From Flavonifractor sp. An112 (GTDB lineage Bacteria; Bacillota; Clostridia; Oscillospirales; Oscillospiraceae): a DNA stretch of 64,000 bases. The position numbers were made by a program, and so were the translations under genes. The notes beneath the pieces were generated by a model, which had not been told where the DNA came from, did no database searches, and saw only the letters and a list, made by a program, of their open reading frames with translations. Shown one piece after another: positions 18,490-26,162 of this stretch (its first letter is position 1; every line of letters starts with the position of its first letter). The stretch covers positions 62,001-126,000 of the forward strand of contig NZ_NFLU01000007.1 of the NCBI RefSeq assembly GCF_002161085.1, given 5' to 3'.

Positions 18490-18930
18490 TTACCCTGATA
18501 TCACTTCGCTGCGCAGGACGCCTTCCACCTTCAGCAGCCGCTCCAGTAGCTCCTCCATGGAGATCTGAAGACCGGAGGTCTCGGCACCAATGGTTACTGC
18601 CGCGCAGCCGCTGACCGGGATGGCCTGGTTGATGGTTAGAATATTTCCGCCGGTGATGGCAAAGATATTCAGGACCGCGGACAATACGCCCGGCTCATCC
18701 TTCAGTACGATCTGAAAGGTGACGATCCGTCCGTGGAGCATATCGTTGAACGGCCGGACCGCATCCTTATACTTATAAAAGGCGCTACGGCTGATCCCGA
18801 CCCGGCGTACGGCCTGATTGACTGCTCCGGCCTCGCCGGTTTCCAGCAGACGCTTGGCTTCCGCCACCTTCAGAAACACTTCAGGCAGCGCGCTGGCCTC
18901 TACAATGAAATAGGCTGGTGCCTTGCCCAT
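18490..18930 (-). CDS. ACT domain protein, UPF0735 (PheB-like)
   Basis: A 146-residue regulator-like protein. An N-terminal helix-turn-helix-like region (ALPEVFLKVAEAKRLLE, then VGISRSAFYKYKDAV) precedes one ACT domain (about residues 70-146, beginning IVTFQIVLKDEPGVLSAVLN). Proteins of this family are usually found upstream of hom in Firmicutes and are presumed to sense an amino acid; the exact activity is unproven. ATG at 18928-18930 is preferred because AGGAGG is 8 bases before it; an upstream in-frame start has no site. First gene of the ACT-hom-lysC operon. Confidence 0.9.
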   Translation of the reverse strand: MGKAPAYFIVEASALPEVFLKVAEAKRLLETGEAGAVNQAVRRVGISRSAFYKYKDAVRPFNDMLHGRIVTFQIVLKDEPGVLSAVLNIFAITGGNILTINQAIPVSGCAAVTIGAETSGLQISMEELLERLLKVEGVLRSEVISG

Positions 18931-18986
18931 TCTATGGACCTCCTCTTGTCCGTGACAGAAAAGCATTTGTTCTTGTATTGGAGCCT

Positions 18987-19023
18987 ATTTTAGCACAATA
19001 AAGTCTTGGCTGCAAGGGCCAAG
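18987..19023 (-). promoter_or_regulatory. Promoter and dyad upstream of ACT-hom-lysC
   Basis: Minus-strand TTGCAG (19010-19015), a 17-base spacer and TAAAAT (18987-18992). A perfect 6-bp dyad CTTGGC/GCCAAG at 19005-19023 straddles the -35 and may be an operator. Confidence 0.6.
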
Positions 19024-19104
19024 TTTTTCTGACGCGCCGATATCTTCCAGATTTTTGGCGAGATTTTCGTCATATTATACATAATTCGGAAGGAGGGCGT
19101 CTTT

Positions 19105-20187
19105 ATGAGGGAGGACAGGTACCTGCGGCGTGTGATCCGCCTGTTGTGGATCGGACTGGTTTTGGCGGCGGTTTGGGCGGGCGCACGGTGGGTATTGCCC
19201 TGGTTGGCGCCCTTTTTGGTGGCCGTGGTGCTGGCATGGCTGCTGGAACCGGTTGTGAGCTGGCTTATCCGGTTCCTGCGGTTGCCCCGCCGGTGGGCGG
19301 CTGCCCTATGTGTGCTGGCTGCGGCGGGAGCGGCAGGAGGCCTTGCGGCATTGCTGGCCTGGAGGCTGTGGTATGAGCTGATGGGGTTGCTGGGACGGCT
19401 GCCGGGGCTGTTGACAGAGTTGAATGGCTGGGCAGAACAGGCGGAGGTATGGCTTTATCGTCTTTTTGTGGCGCTACCTGCGGAACTGCGGGAGCCGGCC
19501 AGACAAGCGGTGGAAGAAGCGGTCCGGGGCATTCTGGCATTTCCGTCCTGGGCAGGGGAGACCCTGGCAGAAGGGGCGGGCGGACTGCTGACTGCGCTGC
19601 CGGCCGCAGGGCTGTTTTTGTTCACTGCCTTCCTGGCGACTTATTTCCTCATGGCAGGCCGCCCCGGTCTGCAAGCGGCTGCCCAACAGTTGCCGACGGC
19701 GTGGCAGGAACGGATGAAACGCTGGCAGCGGGCAGCGTCCGGAGCGGCAGGCAGTTGGCTGCGGGCCCAGGGAATTCTCATCCTCCTTACCTTTGGAGAA
19801 CTCTCTGTAGGCCTTTTGGTGCTGCGGGTGGAGCCGGCACTGCTGCTGGCCGGGATGATTGCCCTGGTGGATGCACTGCCCATTTTCGGAAGCGGAGTAG
19901 TGTTGCTGCCCTGGAGTCTGGTTTCTCTGTTGGCAGGAAGGACACCCTTAGGCCTGGGGTTGCTCCTTCTTTATGGAGCGGTCACACTGGTTCGGGGGGC
20001 ACTGGAACCACGCTTGCTGGGGAAACGTATCGGGTTGCCGCCCCTGGTGTCGCTGGTCAGTATGTATGTGGGATTTCAGATCTTTGGTGTGGCAGGTATG
20101 ATCCTGATGCCGGTACTGACTATGATTGCCTGGCAGATCTGGCTGGACCGGGATGTGGTGATGGATAAGAAAGAGGGACGGCCTTGA
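19105..20187 (+). CDS. AI-2E family / YtvI-like membrane permease
   Basis: Polytopic membrane protein of 360 residues with seven to eight hydrophobic helices, in the AI-2E (UPF0118) family. The C-terminal half has the family pattern (GMIALVDALPIFGSGVVLLPW, then LEPRLLGKRIGLPPLVSLVSMYVGFQIFG). Length and lack of a C-terminal tail fit the sporulation-associated YtvI branch better than TqsA, but no sporulation promoter was recognised. Some members are Na+/H+ antiporters or peptide transporters, so the substrate is open. GGAAGGAGGGCGTCTTT precedes the ATG. Convergent with the thioesterase gene. Confidence 0.85.
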   Translation: MREDRYLRRVIRLLWIGLVLAAVWAGARWVLPWLAPFLVAVVLAWLLEPVVSWLIRFLRLPRRWAAALCVLAAAGAAGGLAALLAWRLWYELMGLLGRLPGLLTELNGWAEQAEVWLYRLFVALPAELREPARQAVEEAVRGILAFPSWAGETLAEGAGGLLTALPAAGLFLFTAFLATYFLMAGRPGLQAAAQQLPTAWQERMKRWQRAASGAAGSWLRAQGILILLTFGELSVGLLVLRVEPALLLAGMIALVDALPIFGSGVVLLPWSLVSLLAGRTPLGLGLLLLYGAVTLVRGALEPRLLGKRIGLPPLVSLVSMYVGFQIFGVAGMILMPVLTMIAWQIWLDRDVVMDKKEGRP

Positions 20188-20196
20188 AGCCGTCCC
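20175..20196. terminator. Short hairpin between converging genes
   Basis: Stem GGGACGGC/GCCGTCCC overlaps the ytvI-like stop. On the minus strand it is followed by TCTTTCTT, so it probably ends the xpt-thioesterase transcript. Confidence 0.5.
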
Positions 20197-20219
20197 TTGC
20201 ACGCCTTATCATGAAGAAC

Positions 20220-20609
20220 TCAGCGCTGCCCGATGCAGAAGAAGGTGAAATCACCGGTAGCCAGCAGAGCTCCGCTTTCATCTGTGATTTCAACATCAGC
20301 CTGACAGGTACTGCGGCCCCGGTGTCGGACCACGGCCCGGGCGGTTACGGTACCGCTGCGGGCGGAACGGATGAAATTCAGGCCTCCGTGCAGGGTGACG
20401 TAATTTCTTCCATCGGTACGGCAGGCGGTTCCGCAGGCGCTGTCAGCCATCGTATAATAGGCACCGCCATGAAGTAGGCCGTAAGGATTCAGGCTGTCTG
20501 GTCCCAACGTGAGTACAGACTCGCCGTGGTCTGGACCGGAAGAGCTGGAATGAATGCCGTTGAAAAGTGCAAATGCGTTAGGCAAAAGTGCGTTGGTGGT
20601 GTTTTCCAT
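20220..20609 (-). CDS. PaaI-type hotdog thioesterase
   Basis: A 129-residue single hotdog-fold protein. NPYGLLHGGAYYTMADSACGTA contains the HGG motif and helix of the PaaI/YbdB-type acyl-CoA thioesterases, followed by beta strands (YVTLHGGLNFIRSARSG, then GRSTCQADVEITDESG). It probably hydrolyses aryl- or short acyl-CoA in the cytoplasm; the substrate is unknown. It starts 10 bases after the xpt stop with AAGGAGACCCCC as ribosome site, so it is co-transcribed with xpt, an association that has no evident metabolic reason. Confidence 0.9.
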   Translation of the reverse strand: MENTTNALLPNAFALFNGIHSSSSGPDHGESVLTLGPDSLNPYGLLHGGAYYTMADSACGTACRTDGRNYVTLHGGLNFIRSARSGTVTARAVVRHRGRSTCQADVEITDESGALLATGDFTFFCIGQR

Positions 20610-20619
20610 GGGGGTCTCC

Positions 20620-21189
20620 TTATGCTAGAATGATTTGACCGTGCTCAATGGCCTGTACAGTGGCCAGGGCTTCGACCCGGATTCCCATCCGACGCAGGAC
20701 ACGGCCGCCCTCCCGCATGGACTTTTCGATAGCAACGCCCACACCGGCGACTTCTCCACCCGCTTTGGATACCAGCTCCAGAAGGCTGAGCATGGTCTGT
20801 CCGTTAGAGAGGATGTCGTCGACCAACAGAACCTGATCCTCTTCGGTCAGATATTTCTTGGATACCCGCAGGGTGTAGGACTTGTCCAGAGAAAAGGAGT
20901 GGGTGTCCGCAGAGTAAACGTCAGGATCGATGTATCCGGTTTGAAATTTTTTGGCGTAGATCACCGGCACACCCAGCGCCCGGGCGGTAAAGCAGGCAAG
21001 GGCGATTCCGGAACTTTCTGCTGTCAGTACTTTTGTAATGTGCTGACCACGGTATCGCTTGGCAAGGGTGGCGCCCATACGCTCCATCAATTCCATATCC
21101 ATGCAGTGGTTGAGGAACATATCCACATGGATAATGTCGCCTTCTCCCACGATCGCTTCGCTGAGTATGCGTCGTTTTAGTTCTTCCAT
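20620..21189 (-). CDS. xpt: Xanthine phosphoribosyltransferase
   Basis: Purine salvage: converts xanthine and PRPP to XMP. 189 residues, standard length. The PRPP-binding motif VLLVDDILSNG lies near 120-130, the AESSGIALA loop near 58 and KKFQTGYID near 80, all as in Bacillus Xpt. The ATG at 21187-21189 has AGGAGG five bases upstream; the ATG five codons before it lies over that site. Unlike Bacillus xpt, no purine riboswitch precedes it: the promoter is only 46 bases before the start. Followed by the thioesterase gene. Confidence 0.95.
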   Translation of the reverse strand: MEELKRRILSEAIVGEGDIIHVDMFLNHCMDMELMERMGATLAKRYRGQHITKVLTAESSGIALACFTARALGVPVIYAKKFQTGYIDPDVYSADTHSFSLDKSYTLRVSKKYLTEEDQVLLVDDILSNGQTMLSLLELVSKAGGEVAGVGVAIEKSMREGGRVLRRMGIRVEALATVQAIEHGQIILA

Positions 21190-21234
21190 GATCTCCTCCT
21201 GCATATATTGCCAGGTTGCTTACATACAGCACTG

Positions 21235-21263
21235 ATTATATCTTATTTCATACCTGGCTGCAA
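21235..21263 (-). promoter_or_regulatory. Promoter of xpt operon
   Basis: Minus-strand TTGCAG (21258-21263), a 17-base spacer and TATAAT (21235-21240). Its -35 is two bases from the -35 of the divergent tRNA promoter. Confidence 0.75.
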
Positions 21264-21265
21264 TA

Positions 21266-21294
21266 TTGACAAGCGAACAAAAATGAGGTATCTT
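21266..21294 (+). promoter_or_regulatory. Promoter of tRNA-Ser
   Basis: TTGACA (21266-21271), a 17-base spacer and TATCTT (21289-21294), about 44 bases before the mature tRNA 5' end. Confidence 0.7.
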
Positions 21295-21344
21295 ATACAT
21301 TACGGCGCCAAACCAGATAGTGTTGGCGAAGTGAATTTAGAAAT

Positions 21345-21433
21345 GCAGCGGTATCGAAGTGGTCATAACGGGGCTGACTCGAAATCAGTTTGCGGGCAAC
21401 CGCACGAGGGTTCGAATCCCTCCCGCTGCGCCA
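21345..21433 (+). tRNA. tRNA-Ser (anticodon CGA)
   Basis: Class II tRNA of 89 nt with encoded CCA. Acceptor arms GCAGCGG (21345-21351) and CCGCTGC (21423-21429), discriminator G. The anticodon loop CTCGAAA carries CGA for codon UCG, in a stem GCTGA/TCAGT. There is a long variable arm (TTGCGGGCAACCGCA) and a T arm GAGGG-TTCGAAT-CCCTC. The long variable arm confirms serine identity. A terminator follows directly. Confidence 0.95.
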
Positions 21434-21469
21434 AAGGCTCCAGAAGCAATCTGCTTTTGGAGCCTTTTT
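21434..21469 (+). terminator. Terminator of tRNA-Ser
   Basis: Stem arms AGGCTCCAGAAGCA and TGCTTTTGGAGCCT around ATC are followed by TTTTTC. Confidence 0.85.
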
Positions 21470-21606
21470 CTATCTCGACGGAGGATGCAAAGTAGAACAG
21501 CCCGTATCATTGTCCTTGGTCGTTACCTCACATACCAAGATCCGCAAAGATACCATCTGTATCTTTCTGCTTTATACACTGACATTACCGGACGTTCTGT
21601 ACTGGA

Positions 21607-21978
21607 TCAGCTTTTGCCTGAAAGATAGTACTTGATTTCCAGGGTAGATGAGTGTCCGCTGGCGGTGTCATGCAGCACGACATCATGGTCGGCCATACAT
21701 TGTCTCATGGCATTACATACCATTGGCATCCTGTTTTTTAATTGCAGATTCTTATGAATATCATTTGCCTTTAGTGTAAGCTCGGTTTGCCCGCTGCTGT
21801 ATGCCTGCAATTTTTGGCTTTCAATATAAGTCCGGATATCTCCTGTGGTGGTTTTGGGATTATCTCCTGCCGTATGCTCGGTGGAGGCATAGCTGATGAC
21901 TTCCCGCAAAGATTTTACCTCCTCCTCGAGCTTTTGAATCCTTGAAAGAAGTTCTAAAATAATGGTGTCATAATTCAT
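21607..21978 (-). CDS. Hypothetical protein with N-terminal coiled coil
   Basis: A 123-residue protein I cannot assign. The N-terminus (IILELLSRIQKLEEEVKSLREVI) is a heptad coiled coil suited to oligomerisation; the rest is mixed, with KANDIHKNLQLKNRMPMVCNAMRQCM near the C-terminus. ATG at 21976-21978 with GAGGTGGTTTGT upstream is preferred over an earlier in-frame start. Base composition is clearly lower in GC than the neighbours, and it sits just past a tRNA gene, which suggests acquisition, although no integrase or direct repeat is seen. Such small proteins are common on Clostridia accessory DNA. Confidence 0.6.
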   Translation of the reverse strand: MNYDTIILELLSRIQKLEEEVKSLREVISYASTEHTAGDNPKTTTGDIRTYIESQKLQAYSSGQTELTLKANDIHKNLQLKNRMPMVCNAMRQCMADHDVVLHDTASGHSSTLEIKYYLSGKS

Positions 21979-22057
21979 ACAAACCACCTCTGTATTCTGA
22001 TAGAATTCTAACACGACTTGATGAGGGTGTCAATACGGGAGAAAAGCAATTGAAGGA

Positions 22058-22435
22058 CTATTTGAGCGCGGAAAAGACACTGGCCTCATAGATCCATCCC
22101 ATTAGCTCATCGTCGATTTCATCAAGGTTTGAAATAAGCACATGGTGGGTCCAGCGGTTGGGATAGGGCTCGGTAGCCACGTCGATTCTGGGGGATTCCA
22201 GACGGTGATCCAGGCCAAAGGTGACCACAATGTAGTGGGCGGGGCGATCCTTGGCCTTGCGGACTTTGCTAAAGGAGACGCAGGAAAACATATGCCGGTT
22301 ATAAAAGGAAATCTGGCTTTTCTGTACCTTGATTTGTACATCGGCAATCCGGTCCAAGATCAGGCCTTCCAACCGCTCATACAGCGGCAGCACCTCTATA
22401 TCCTGCTGAAAAAACAGCAGAGCGTTTTCGTCCAT
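22058..22435 (-). CDS. DUF5655 domain protein
   Basis: A 125-residue cytoplasmic protein. The order VQKSQISFYNRHMFSCVSF, IVVTFGLDHRLESPRID and EPYPNRWTHHVLISNLDEI matches DUF5655 proteins, a small fold related to restriction-endonuclease-like domains. No catalytic residues can be assigned with confidence and no methylase is nearby. An AAGGAGGGGTTTTC site precedes the ATG. The gene is divergent from dinB with about 160 bases between their starts and may share that spacer's control. Function unknown. Confidence 0.75.
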   Translation of the reverse strand: MDENALLFFQQDIEVLPLYERLEGLILDRIADVQIKVQKSQISFYNRHMFSCVSFSKVRKAKDRPAHYIVVTFGLDHRLESPRIDVATEPYPNRWTHHVLISNLDEIDDELMGWIYEASVFSALK

Positions 22436-22513
22436 GAAAACCCCTCCTTTGCTATCAGTGTATCATATCCATGCAGCCATGAACAGCGGTGTTCCCCTGG
22501 AATACAGCGAATA

Positions 22514-22552
22514 GAACGAATGTTTGACTTTGCGGCAAAAAAAGCATATAAT
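22514..22552 (+). promoter_or_regulatory. dinB promoter with LexA (SOS) box
   Basis: TTGACT (22524-22529), a 17-base spacer and TATAAT (22547-22552). GAACGAATGTTT at 22514-22525 fits all 12 central positions of the Gram-positive LexA consensus GAACRNRYGTTY and overlaps the -35. Confidence 0.8.
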
Positions 22553-22595
22553 AAAAAAATCAGCCGTATCTTTTTGGGAGAGGGGAGGGAAGTGC

Positions 22596-23834
22596 TTGGA
22601 CCGGGTCATTTTTCACTGTGATTTGAATAGCTTTTACGCATCGGTGGAGCTGCTGGATCATCCGGAGTTAAAGGACAGGCCGGCGGCGGTATGTGGTGAC
22701 CCGGAGAGTCGCCATGGAATCATTCTGGCCAAAAATGAGCTGGCCAAAAAGTATAAAGTACAGACGGCAGAGACCATCTGGCAGGCCAGACGGAAGTGTC
22801 CGGACCTGGTATTGCTGCCGGCCCACCACTGGAAGTATCGGGAGTATTCCAAAAAGGTGAATGCCGTCTATGAACGGTATACCGATCTGGTGGAGCCCTT
22901 CTCCATTGACGAGAGCTGGTTGGATGTGACCGGGACCCTTCATCTCTTTGGAGGGGATGGAAAGGCTTTGGCCGACCAGATTCGCCAAACTGTGCGGCAG
23001 GAATTGGGGCTGACGGTATCGGTGGGCGTTTCCTTTAATAAGGTATTTGCGAAAATGGGCAGCGACTACCGAAAACCGGACGCCACAACGGTGATCACCC
23101 GGGAAAACTTTCAACAGCTGCTCTGGCCATTGCCGGTGACCGATCTGCTCTTTGTGGGCCGTGCGGCGGCCAGGGTGCTCAATGGCTACGGGATACGCAC
23201 CATTGGCGATCTGGCCCGGCTTGACCGGGAGAGCCTGGGGCAGATTCTGGGCAAGGGAGGATATACCCTCCACGACTATGCCACGGGCAGGGAACACGCC
23301 CCGGTAGTACCTGCCCGGGATATGCCAGGGCCCAAGTCGGTGGGAAACGGACTGACCTTCCCTAAAAATCTGGTGGGCTGGGAGCAGCTGCGTACGGCGC
23401 TGTCTGAGTTGGCGGACGAGGTTGCGGTCCGGCTGCGCAAGCACGGCCTCAAATGTACCACCGTACAGATCACCGTGCGTGATCCGTCCTTTAAAGATAT
23501 CTGCCGCCAGAAGCGGCTTAGTGCCCCCACCTATATCTCCCGGGACCTGGCGCAGTGCGGGATGGAGCTGCTGCACAGCTGCTGGAGTGAGCGGCAGCCA
23601 GTCCGGGCCCTTACCATTACGGCCCAGAACCTGGTGGAGGAGCGGGACGCAGGGGAGCAGGTGGATCTGTTTGCCGCCGACGCCATACCCTGCCGCGATA
23701 AGCTGGAGAAGCTGGAGAAGGCCATGGATTCCATCCGGGACAAATATGGGAGGGGAGCCATCTCCATTGCTTCTGCCGTCCATCCAGCGGGAGAGCCGGA
23801 CAGGGAGGACCAGCGGTTGCCGCCGGGGGACTGA
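22596..23834 (+). CDS. dinB: DNA polymerase IV (Y-family, DinB)
   Basis: Error-prone translesion polymerase. The catalytic Asp is at residue 9 in FHCDLNSFYASVE, and the SIDES motif lies near 103-107. A little-finger domain fills about 240-350, and a QVDLF clamp-binding motif lies near the C-terminus. It has 412 residues from the TTG at 22596, which begins at the conserved DRVIFHCD and has GGGAGGGAAGTGC just before it; the frame is open further upstream but lies over the promoter. The SOS-type promoter implies DNA-damage control. A short acidic tail (PDREDQRLPPGD) follows the clamp motif. Related UvrX-like Y polymerases are an alternative name. Confidence 0.93.
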   Translation: MDRVIFHCDLNSFYASVELLDHPELKDRPAAVCGDPESRHGIILAKNELAKKYKVQTAETIWQARRKCPDLVLLPAHHWKYREYSKKVNAVYERYTDLVEPFSIDESWLDVTGTLHLFGGDGKALADQIRQTVRQELGLTVSVGVSFNKVFAKMGSDYRKPDATTVITRENFQQLLWPLPVTDLLFVGRAAARVLNGYGIRTIGDLARLDRESLGQILGKGGYTLHDYATGREHAPVVPARDMPGPKSVGNGLTFPKNLVGWEQLRTALSELADEVAVRLRKHGLKCTTVQITVRDPSFKDICRQKRLSAPTYISRDLAQCGMELLHSCWSERQPVRALTITAQNLVEERDAGEQVDLFAADAIPCRDKLEKLEKAMDSIRDKYGRGAISIASAVHPAGEPDREDQRLPPGD

Positions 23835-23855
23835 TATAGTTTTACAAACTATATT
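23835..23855. promoter_or_regulatory. AT-rich palindrome after dinB, before radical SAM gene
   Basis: A perfect 9-bp inverted repeat ATATAGTTT / AAACTATAT with a 3-base centre begins at the dinB stop codon. There is no T-run, and the 180 AT-rich bases after it lead to the next gene. This suggests an operator rather than a terminator, but the regulator is unknown. Confidence 0.45.
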
Positions 23856-24034
23856 ATAGGATGGATAAAATTATATAAAACTAAGGCGAAAATCTGAAAC
23901 GCTTTTAAGCAAACTGCTGTTTTTGTATAGAGTTTGGACATGAAACGGGTTTTGTCTATTTTCAATTTTCGTCAGAAAAGGTATCATGACACACAATGAT
24001 AGGTATTGTTATGCCGTGAAAGGGGAAAATAAAG

Positions 24035-25408
24035 ATGAAAATTCCTGACAGTCTGAAGCGCTATGGCCTGGCCAAGGTGTTTGATTATCTGGATAAAGAC
24101 CCTATGAACAATATGAGCAAGGTTATGGACCTGGTCAATAAGTTCTCCGGGGACACCCTGTCCACTCAGCGTGAGGCGTTCGACAAGGCCATCAACGACA
24201 AGGATTCCTGCTGGCACCAGCTGATCGAGAAGGTCTGGACCCAGACCGACCCCGATGTGCTCAAGACCGTGTTCAACAACTTCTTCGTCAACGCCAACCT
24301 GGTGGGCTGGCCCAAGCAGGAGAAGATGCGTGAGAAGTACGGCTGCAACATTCCCTGGGCCATTCTGCTGGACCCCACCTCTGCCTGCAACCTGCACTGC
24401 ACCGGCTGCTGGGCGGCGGAGTACGGCAATAAGCTGAATCTGTCCTTTGACGATATCGACTCCATCATCACCCAGGGCAAGGAACTGGGCATCTATATGT
24501 ACATCTACACCGGCGGCGAGCCCCTGGTGCGCAAGAAGGACATCATTGCCCTGTGTGAGAAGCACAATGACGTGGCCTTCCTGTCCTTCACCAACGCCAC
24601 CCTCATTGACGAGGAGTTCTGCCAGGATCTGCTGCGGGTGAAGAACTTCATTCCCGCCATCAGCCTGGAGGGCTTTGAGGAGGCCAACGACAGCCGCCGC
24701 GGCCAGGGCGTGTACGAGAAGGTTACCAACGCTATGGCCCTGCTGAAGAGCCATCACCTGCCCTTCGGTATCTCCACCTGCTACACCAGCGTCAACTACA
24801 AGGACATCACCAGCGAGGAGTTCTACGACAAGATCATCGACCTGGGCGCCTACTTTGTGTGGTTCTTCCACTATATGCCTGTGGGCAACGATGCCGCTCC
24901 TGAGCTGATGCCCACCCCCGAGCAGCGTGAGGAGATCTATCACCGCATCCGCGCCATGCGTCAGACCAAGGGCATCTTCGCCATGGACTTCCAGAATGAC
25001 GGTGAGTATGTGGGCGGTTGTATTGCCGGCGGCCGCCGTTACCTGCACATCAATGCCAACGGCGACGTGGATCCCTGCGTGTTTATCCACTACTCCGACT
25101 CCAACATCCACGAAAAGACCCTGCTGGAGTGCCTGCAGTCCCCGCTGTTCATGGCCTACCATGACAACCAGCCCTTCAATGACAATATGCTCCGTCCCTG
25201 CCCCATGCTGGAGAACCCCGAGCGCATCGAGGAGATCGTCAACAAGACCGGCGCTCACTCCACCGATCCTCAGTCTCCCGAGACCGTGGAGCACCTGACC
25301 TCCAAGACCCACCCCTACGCCGACAACTGGAAGCCCACCGCCGACAAGCTGTGGGCCCAGTCCCACCCCCAGTGCGGCGGCTGCACTGCCTGCAGCGGCA
25401 ACAAGTAA
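24035..25408 (+). CDS. Radical SAM protein with C-terminal Cys-rich (SPASM-like) region
   Basis: A 457-residue S-adenosylmethionine radical enzyme. The [4Fe-4S] site is C118-x3-C122-x2-C125 in SACNLHCTGCW; GGEPL and the TIM-barrel strands follow. The C-terminal part has GGCIAGGRRYLHINANGDVDPC, then CPMLENP and CGGCTACSGNK, giving cysteines for auxiliary clusters as in SPASM proteins. An N-terminal helical extension of about 100 residues precedes the barrel. Codons are almost uniformly the C-ending preferred set, so it is likely abundant. AAAGGGGAAAATAAAG precedes the ATG. It is monocistronic; no precursor peptide was found beside it. Reaction unknown. Confidence 0.88.
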   Translation: MKIPDSLKRYGLAKVFDYLDKDPMNNMSKVMDLVNKFSGDTLSTQREAFDKAINDKDSCWHQLIEKVWTQTDPDVLKTVFNNFFVNANLVGWPKQEKMREKYGCNIPWAILLDPTSACNLHCTGCWAAEYGNKLNLSFDDIDSIITQGKELGIYMYIYTGGEPLVRKKDIIALCEKHNDVAFLSFTNATLIDEEFCQDLLRVKNFIPAISLEGFEEANDSRRGQGVYEKVTNAMALLKSHHLPFGISTCYTSVNYKDITSEEFYDKIIDLGAYFVWFFHYMPVGNDAAPELMPTPEQREEIYHRIRAMRQTKGIFAMDFQNDGEYVGGCIAGGRRYLHINANGDVDPCVFIHYSDSNIHEKTLLECLQSPLFMAYHDNQPFNDNMLRPCPMLENPERIEEIVNKTGAHSTDPQSPETVEHLTSKTHPYADNWKPTADKLWAQSHPQCGGCTACSGNK

Positions 25409-25414
25409 TTACAT

Positions 25415-25452
25415 AAAAAAATTCCTCCGTCTCAGGACGGAGGAATTTTTTT
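25415..25452. terminator. Bidirectional terminator between radical SAM and YczE-like genes
   Basis: A 17-bp stem (A7-TTCCTCCGTC, loop TCAG) with A and T runs on both sides. It overlaps the stop codon of the minus-strand gene. Confidence 0.9.
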
Positions 25453-26119
25453 ATCCGTGGGAAGGGCTGTGCATTCTGCTGGCCAGATTGCGGAAGCTTT
25501 CCATCAGATTTTCCTGATGAACCTCTGCCGCGCGGAAGCGGAAGAGGGCAAAATTCAGATTGAACAGGGTACCCAACACGATAGCGGAGATAACTGTGCC
25601 GATTCCCACCTGGCCGCCCAGCAGCCAGCCGAGAATAATGACGCCGATTTCCACCACTGCCCGGCATAGGCCCACGGACCGTTTGGTCTTGCGGGCCAGT
25701 GCCACCATCAGGGAATCCCGGGGACCGGCGCCCAGAGCCGCCTTCATGTACAGCCAGGTCCCGATGGCCAGCAGTTCCAGGCCGCCCAACAGCATCAGAA
25801 TGCCGGAGAACAGGTTTTCCATCAGAGGAATCCATCCCTGGGCCAACATATAATCGATAAAAATGGCACATAGGGTGATATTTAAAATTGTACCCAGGCC
25901 GAAACCCTCGCCAAATAGAATGGCAACACCGATGGCGGCCGCGCCTACGATGATGGAGGCGGTGCCGTAAGTGATGCCGAAGGTTTGGGCCATACCCTGC
26001 TGCAGGACGCTCCATGGCTCCAGGCCAATGTTGGCCTGCAACATCATAACGATACCCACCGCGCTGATCACCATGCCCAGAACTACCCAGAGCAGCCGGC
26101 GGGGATAGTGATAACCCAT
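25451..26119 (-). CDS. YczE/YyaS/YitT-type integral membrane protein
   Basis: A 222-residue membrane protein with five to six helices. NIGLEPWSVLQQGMAQTFGITYGTASIIVG and GAGPRDSLMVALARKT match the YczE family, whose biochemical role is unknown. The ATG at 26117-26119 is chosen because GGGAGGT lies 9 bases upstream; that site itself contains an earlier in-frame ATG. It starts 43 bases after the YheO-like regulator gene and is presumably co-transcribed with it, so it may belong to the same amino-acid response as the divergent ridA/lyase/transporter genes. Confidence 0.82.
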   Translation of the reverse strand: MGYHYPRRLLWVVLGMVISAVGIVMMLQANIGLEPWSVLQQGMAQTFGITYGTASIIVGAAAIGVAILFGEGFGLGTILNITLCAIFIDYMLAQGWIPLMENLFSGILMLLGGLELLAIGTWLYMKAALGAGPRDSLMVALARKTKRSVGLCRAVVEIGVIILGWLLGGQVGIGTVISAIVLGTLFNLNFALFRFRAAEVHQENLMESFRNLASRMHSPSHG

Positions 26120-26162
26120 CTTGATCTTACCTCCCATAGAACTGAGGAAAAGGGGAGAGACC

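Noticed and set aside
21190-21265. Purine riboswitch before xpt
   Set aside because: The promoter -10 lies at 21235-21240, leaving only about 40 leader bases, too few for the three-helix aptamer; no conserved loop sequences are seen.
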